The translations under genes and the position numbers were made by a program. A stretch of 47,451 nucleotides of DNA from Variovorax paradoxus (lineage in GTDB: Bacteria; Pseudomonadota; Gammaproteobacteria; Burkholderiales; Burkholderiaceae_C): positions 1 through 47,451 of the forward strand of contig NZ_JAGGNU010000050.1 in the NCBI RefSeq assembly GCF_018614915.1. Reading direction: 5' to 3'. Below the pieces are notes generated by a model. The model was not told the DNA's origin and did no database searches. It was given only the letters and a program-made list of their open reading frames with translations. Below are positions 45,163 through 47,451 of this stretch, piece after piece (the stretch's first letter is position 1; each line of letters begins with the position of its first letter).

Positions 45163-45603
45163 ATGCGTTTCTTGTTCTTCCCGACTGCACTGCTCGCATC
45201 CGCGCTCATGGCCGGCTGCGGCAGCGGCATCAGTCTCGACGAGCCGATCGAAGGCCCGATCTGGCAACTCGAACAGCTCGGCAGCGAGCTGATCGAGCCG
45301 AGCAGCGATCCGCGGCGCAATGCGCAGATCCAGTTCGATCGCAGCAGCGGGCGGGTGAGCGGTTCGGGCGGCTGCAACCGCGTGTCGGGCACCTACGAGC
45401 GCAGCGGCAGCACGCTCCGGATGCGCCAGCTGGGCGCGACCCGCATGGCCTGCCCGAGCGAGGCGGTCAACATCAACGAGACCCAGTTCTTCGCCGCGCT
45501 GCAGGCCACGGCCAGCTACCGGCTGCAGGGGGGCTCGCGGCTCTCCCTGCTGGATGCGAGCGGACGGACGGTCGCGACGCTGAGCACCGGCTCGGCGCGC
45601 TGA
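45163..45603 (+). CDS. META-domain lipoprotein (HslJ-like)
   Basis: A 146-residue exported protein. The signal peptide FLFFPTALLASALMAGC ends in a lipobox (MAGC), so it is probably an outer-membrane or periplasmic lipoprotein. The META domain follows: IWQLEQLGSELIEPSS, VSGSGGCNRVSGTYERSGST and LRMRQLGATRMACPSEAVNI, with the two conserved cysteines. META proteins such as HslJ are linked to heat or antibiotic stress but have no defined reaction. Start 45163 has a good ribosome site; an upstream ATG at 45139 would add eight residues before the signal. Confidence 0.9.
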   Translation: MRFLFFPTALLASALMAGCGSGISLDEPIEGPIWQLEQLGSELIEPSSDPRRNAQIQFDRSSGRVSGSGGCNRVSGTYERSGSTLRMRQLGATRMACPSEAVNINETQFFAALQATASYRLQGGSRLSLLDASGRTVATLSTGSAR

Positions 45604-45778
45604 GCGCTGCCGGCCGGAGCCGTCCGGAAGTTCCGGCTCCAAGAAGGCGCCACGTGCAAAGCGGGGCGTGGGCGCAACAGGCGCCACACATCCTCTGGCG
45701 GATGGACTTTTCGTTGTCGATGTGACACAAACGACTTACACGCCCTGCTGCGTGTGTTCGTTTCTCCCCCTCGAGGGG

Positions 45779-47432
45779 ATGACCTTGTCATCGGGTAACA
45801 AGAACATGCCGCCATTGGCCGATTCGAGCTTCAGCCTGCAGCGCCGCCGCAAGGTCGTGCTCGTGGTTGATCTCGTCGAATCGGTGAGCCTGATGCAGGC
45901 GGACGAACTGGGTGTGATCCAGCGCTGGCAAGCATTTCTTGCTCACGTGAACCAGATCGTCCTGCCTCACAACGAAGGGCGCCTGGTGAAGAGTCTCGGC
46001 GATGGGTTGATGTTGGAGTTCGACGCCGCGCCGCGGGCCGCGGCTGCGGCGTCGGCCATGCACGACTGGATGGCTCGCCAGGCCGCCCCACTGCAACGCG
46101 GTGACCGGCTCCAGCTGCGCGCGGGCATGCATGCAGCCGATGTCTACGTCGACCAGCATGACATCTACGGTACGGGCGTCAACATCGCAGCACGCATGGC
46201 CACCTTGGCGGGCCCCGGCGAAACCGTGGCCACCACCGAGGCGCGCGACGAACTCACGGACGGCCTCGACGGCACGATCGAAGATCTTGGAAGCTGCTAT
46301 CTCAAGCACCTCGGGGAACCAGTCAGGGCTTACAAGGTCGGGCAGAAGGGTGCGACCGCGCCCCCGCCTGGCGGATTCGGGCATGCCGGCACGCTCCAGC
46401 CGACGATTGCTGTCGTGCCGTTCGAGTCCCGGGTCAGCGACCCGGAGCATTTCCGCCATCGGAGAGCTGATTGCGGACGCCGTCATCGGACAGTTGGGGC
46501 GCACGGCCGACCTTGTCGTCGTGTCGCGCCTGAGTACCACGGCGTTCCGCGGACGATCATCGACAACGGCCGAGGTCGCCCAGTACCTCTCGGCGGGCTA
46601 CGTGCTGTCCGGGAGCTACGTGACCAGCGGCGAAAAGATCCTCGTTACGGCCGAACTGGCGGAAGCTTCGAGCCATTGCATCATCTGGACCGAACGGCTT
46701 CATGGCGAGATCGGCGATCTGCTCTTGCAGCAAAGTGAAATCGGAAACTCGATTTCCCGGGCTGCGCATGCGGCGCTTCTCGCGAGCGAGGTGCAGCGCG
46801 CCACGGTCAAGCCGCTGTCGACCCTTCAGAGCTACAGCCTTCTCGTGGGCGCGATCTCGTTCATGCATCGCAGCTCACGGGCCGACTTCGATCGCGCAGG
46901 CGCGATGCTCGAGCACCTGATCGAGCGCAACAAAAGGCACGCCCACCCCCACGCCTGGCTGGCGAACTGGCATGCATTGCGGGTGACTCAAGGCGCCAGC
47001 GAAGCGCCTGAAGAAGACACGCAACGCGCGCTGTACTGCGCGCGCAAGGCGTTGGAGCTCGACCCCTCGTGCTCTCTGGCTTTGGCCATTGACGGTGTGC
47101 TGCACACCAACCTCATGCGCGATGTGACGACCGCAAAGGCCCGATTCGACAGTGCACTCGCATCCAATCCGAACGAGGCGCTGGCTTGGCTCTTCAAGGG
47201 CGTGATGCACGGGTTCCTGGGTGAGGCCGAGCTTGCGCTGGGAGCCGCCGAACGCTCGCTTGCACTCTCTCCGTGCCACTCCCTGAAGCACTACTTCGAA
47301 TCGCTTGCAGCTACGGCCGCCCTAGGTGCAGGCAACTACGAGCGCGCCATAGAACTCGCAACCTGCTCGCTGCGCGGAAACCGAACGCATCCGTCAACCT
47401 TCCGATCGCTGGCCATCGCGTGCGCGATGTGA
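45779..47432 (+). pseudogene. Class III adenylate/guanylate cyclase with TolB-like and TPR regions, frameshifted
   Basis: The first frame (45779-about 46450) encodes a class III cyclase domain: RKVVLVVDLVESVSLMQADE with a metal Asp, VKSLGDGLMLEFDAAPRA with the second Asp, and IYGTGVNIAARMATLAGPGE with the catalytic Asn/Arg. It runs into a TolB/FlgO-like region (TIAVVPFESRVSDPEH). The match then continues in another frame (SAIGELIADAVIGQLGRTAD, then TPR repeats such as KALELDPSCSLALAIDGVLH and ALASNPNEALAWLFKG) to a stop at 47432. Removing one T from TTT at 46450-46452 joins the frames perfectly, so this is a single-base insertion (true mutation or sequencing error). The intact first frame would still make a cyclase domain with an aberrant tail. 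ATG 45806 is an alternative start. The 3' end near 47415 may hold a second shift. Confidence 0.82.
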
Positions 47433-47451
47433 CCTTGCCCCCGAAAAACGT

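Overview
The window is high-GC bacterial chromosome. It carries orphan periplasmic Bug/TctC-type receptors, gentisate and homogentisate ring-cleavage clusters, a DUF1800/DUF1501 pair, multi-HAMP hybrid kinases and a dispersed intergenic repeat beside gene 3' ends. Together these point to a betaproteobacterium of the Comamonadaceae, most likely Variovorax or a close relative. That placement is inferred from gene content; no marker gene was compared. No rRNA, tRNA, CRISPR array or intact mobile element was seen. Coding density is very high and the only stretch over 300 bp without an intact gene is the first ~550 bp, which holds a decayed IS630-family transposase.

Layout. (1) 16-490: IS630 transposase relic. 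(2) 551-5070: TTC38-like protein divergent from a GlxA-type AraC regulator, then tesB thioesterase and an Old Yellow Enzyme. (3) 5327-13084: 3-hydroxybenzoate/gentisate cluster on the minus strand (gentisate 1,2-dioxygenase, fumarylpyruvate-hydrolase-type enzyme, 3-hydroxybenzoate 6-hydroxylase-type monooxygenase, two Bug receptors, an FAD oxidoreductase), divergent from a LysR regulator. (4) 13232-13681: hotdog thioesterase. (5) 13781-21979: signalling island with a 1665-aa soluble HAMP-array hybrid kinase, a second REC-GAF-kinase-REC hybrid, and a convergent receiver plus kinase-like pair. (6) 22080-29452: homogentisate operon (MBL-fold protein, FAD hydroxylase, DUF2783, Bug receptor, HmgA, fumarylacetoacetase), divergent from an IclR regulator. 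(7) 29449-34179: GlsB-like membrane protein, two GFA proteins, DUF1501 and DUF1800 proteins. (8) 34356-38237: EamA exporter, tsaB, rimI, a UDG-like protein and pyrF in one operon. (9) 38326-41210: PBP4-type DacB and a lipoprotein lipase/hydrolase. (10) 41348-45603: sua5, purK, purE divergent from a CnoX-like thioredoxin-TPR protein, then a META-domain lipoprotein. (11) 45779-47432: class III adenylate cyclase with TolB-like and TPR regions, broken by a frameshift.

How the parts fit. Regions 3 and 6 are parallel routes: each has a flavin hydroxylase making a dihydroxylated ring (gentisate or homogentisate), a ring-cleaving dioxygenase, a FAH-superfamily hydrolase, at least one solute receptor and a divergent regulator. 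Neither contains the expected isomerase (maleylpyruvate or maleylacetoacetate). Region 5 looks like a multi-step phosphorelay. Regions 8 and 10 are housekeeping: t6A tRNA modification (TsaB, Sua5), pyrimidine and purine synthesis, and ribosomal protein acetylation.

The most unusual signals are a repeat family whose copies abut gene stop codons in gene orientation, the HAMP-array kinase with an in-frame hexanucleotide linker repeat, a UDG-like protein lacking Fe-S cysteines, an MBL protein with lost metal ligands, and matched divergent leaderless-type starts between the exporter and dacB.
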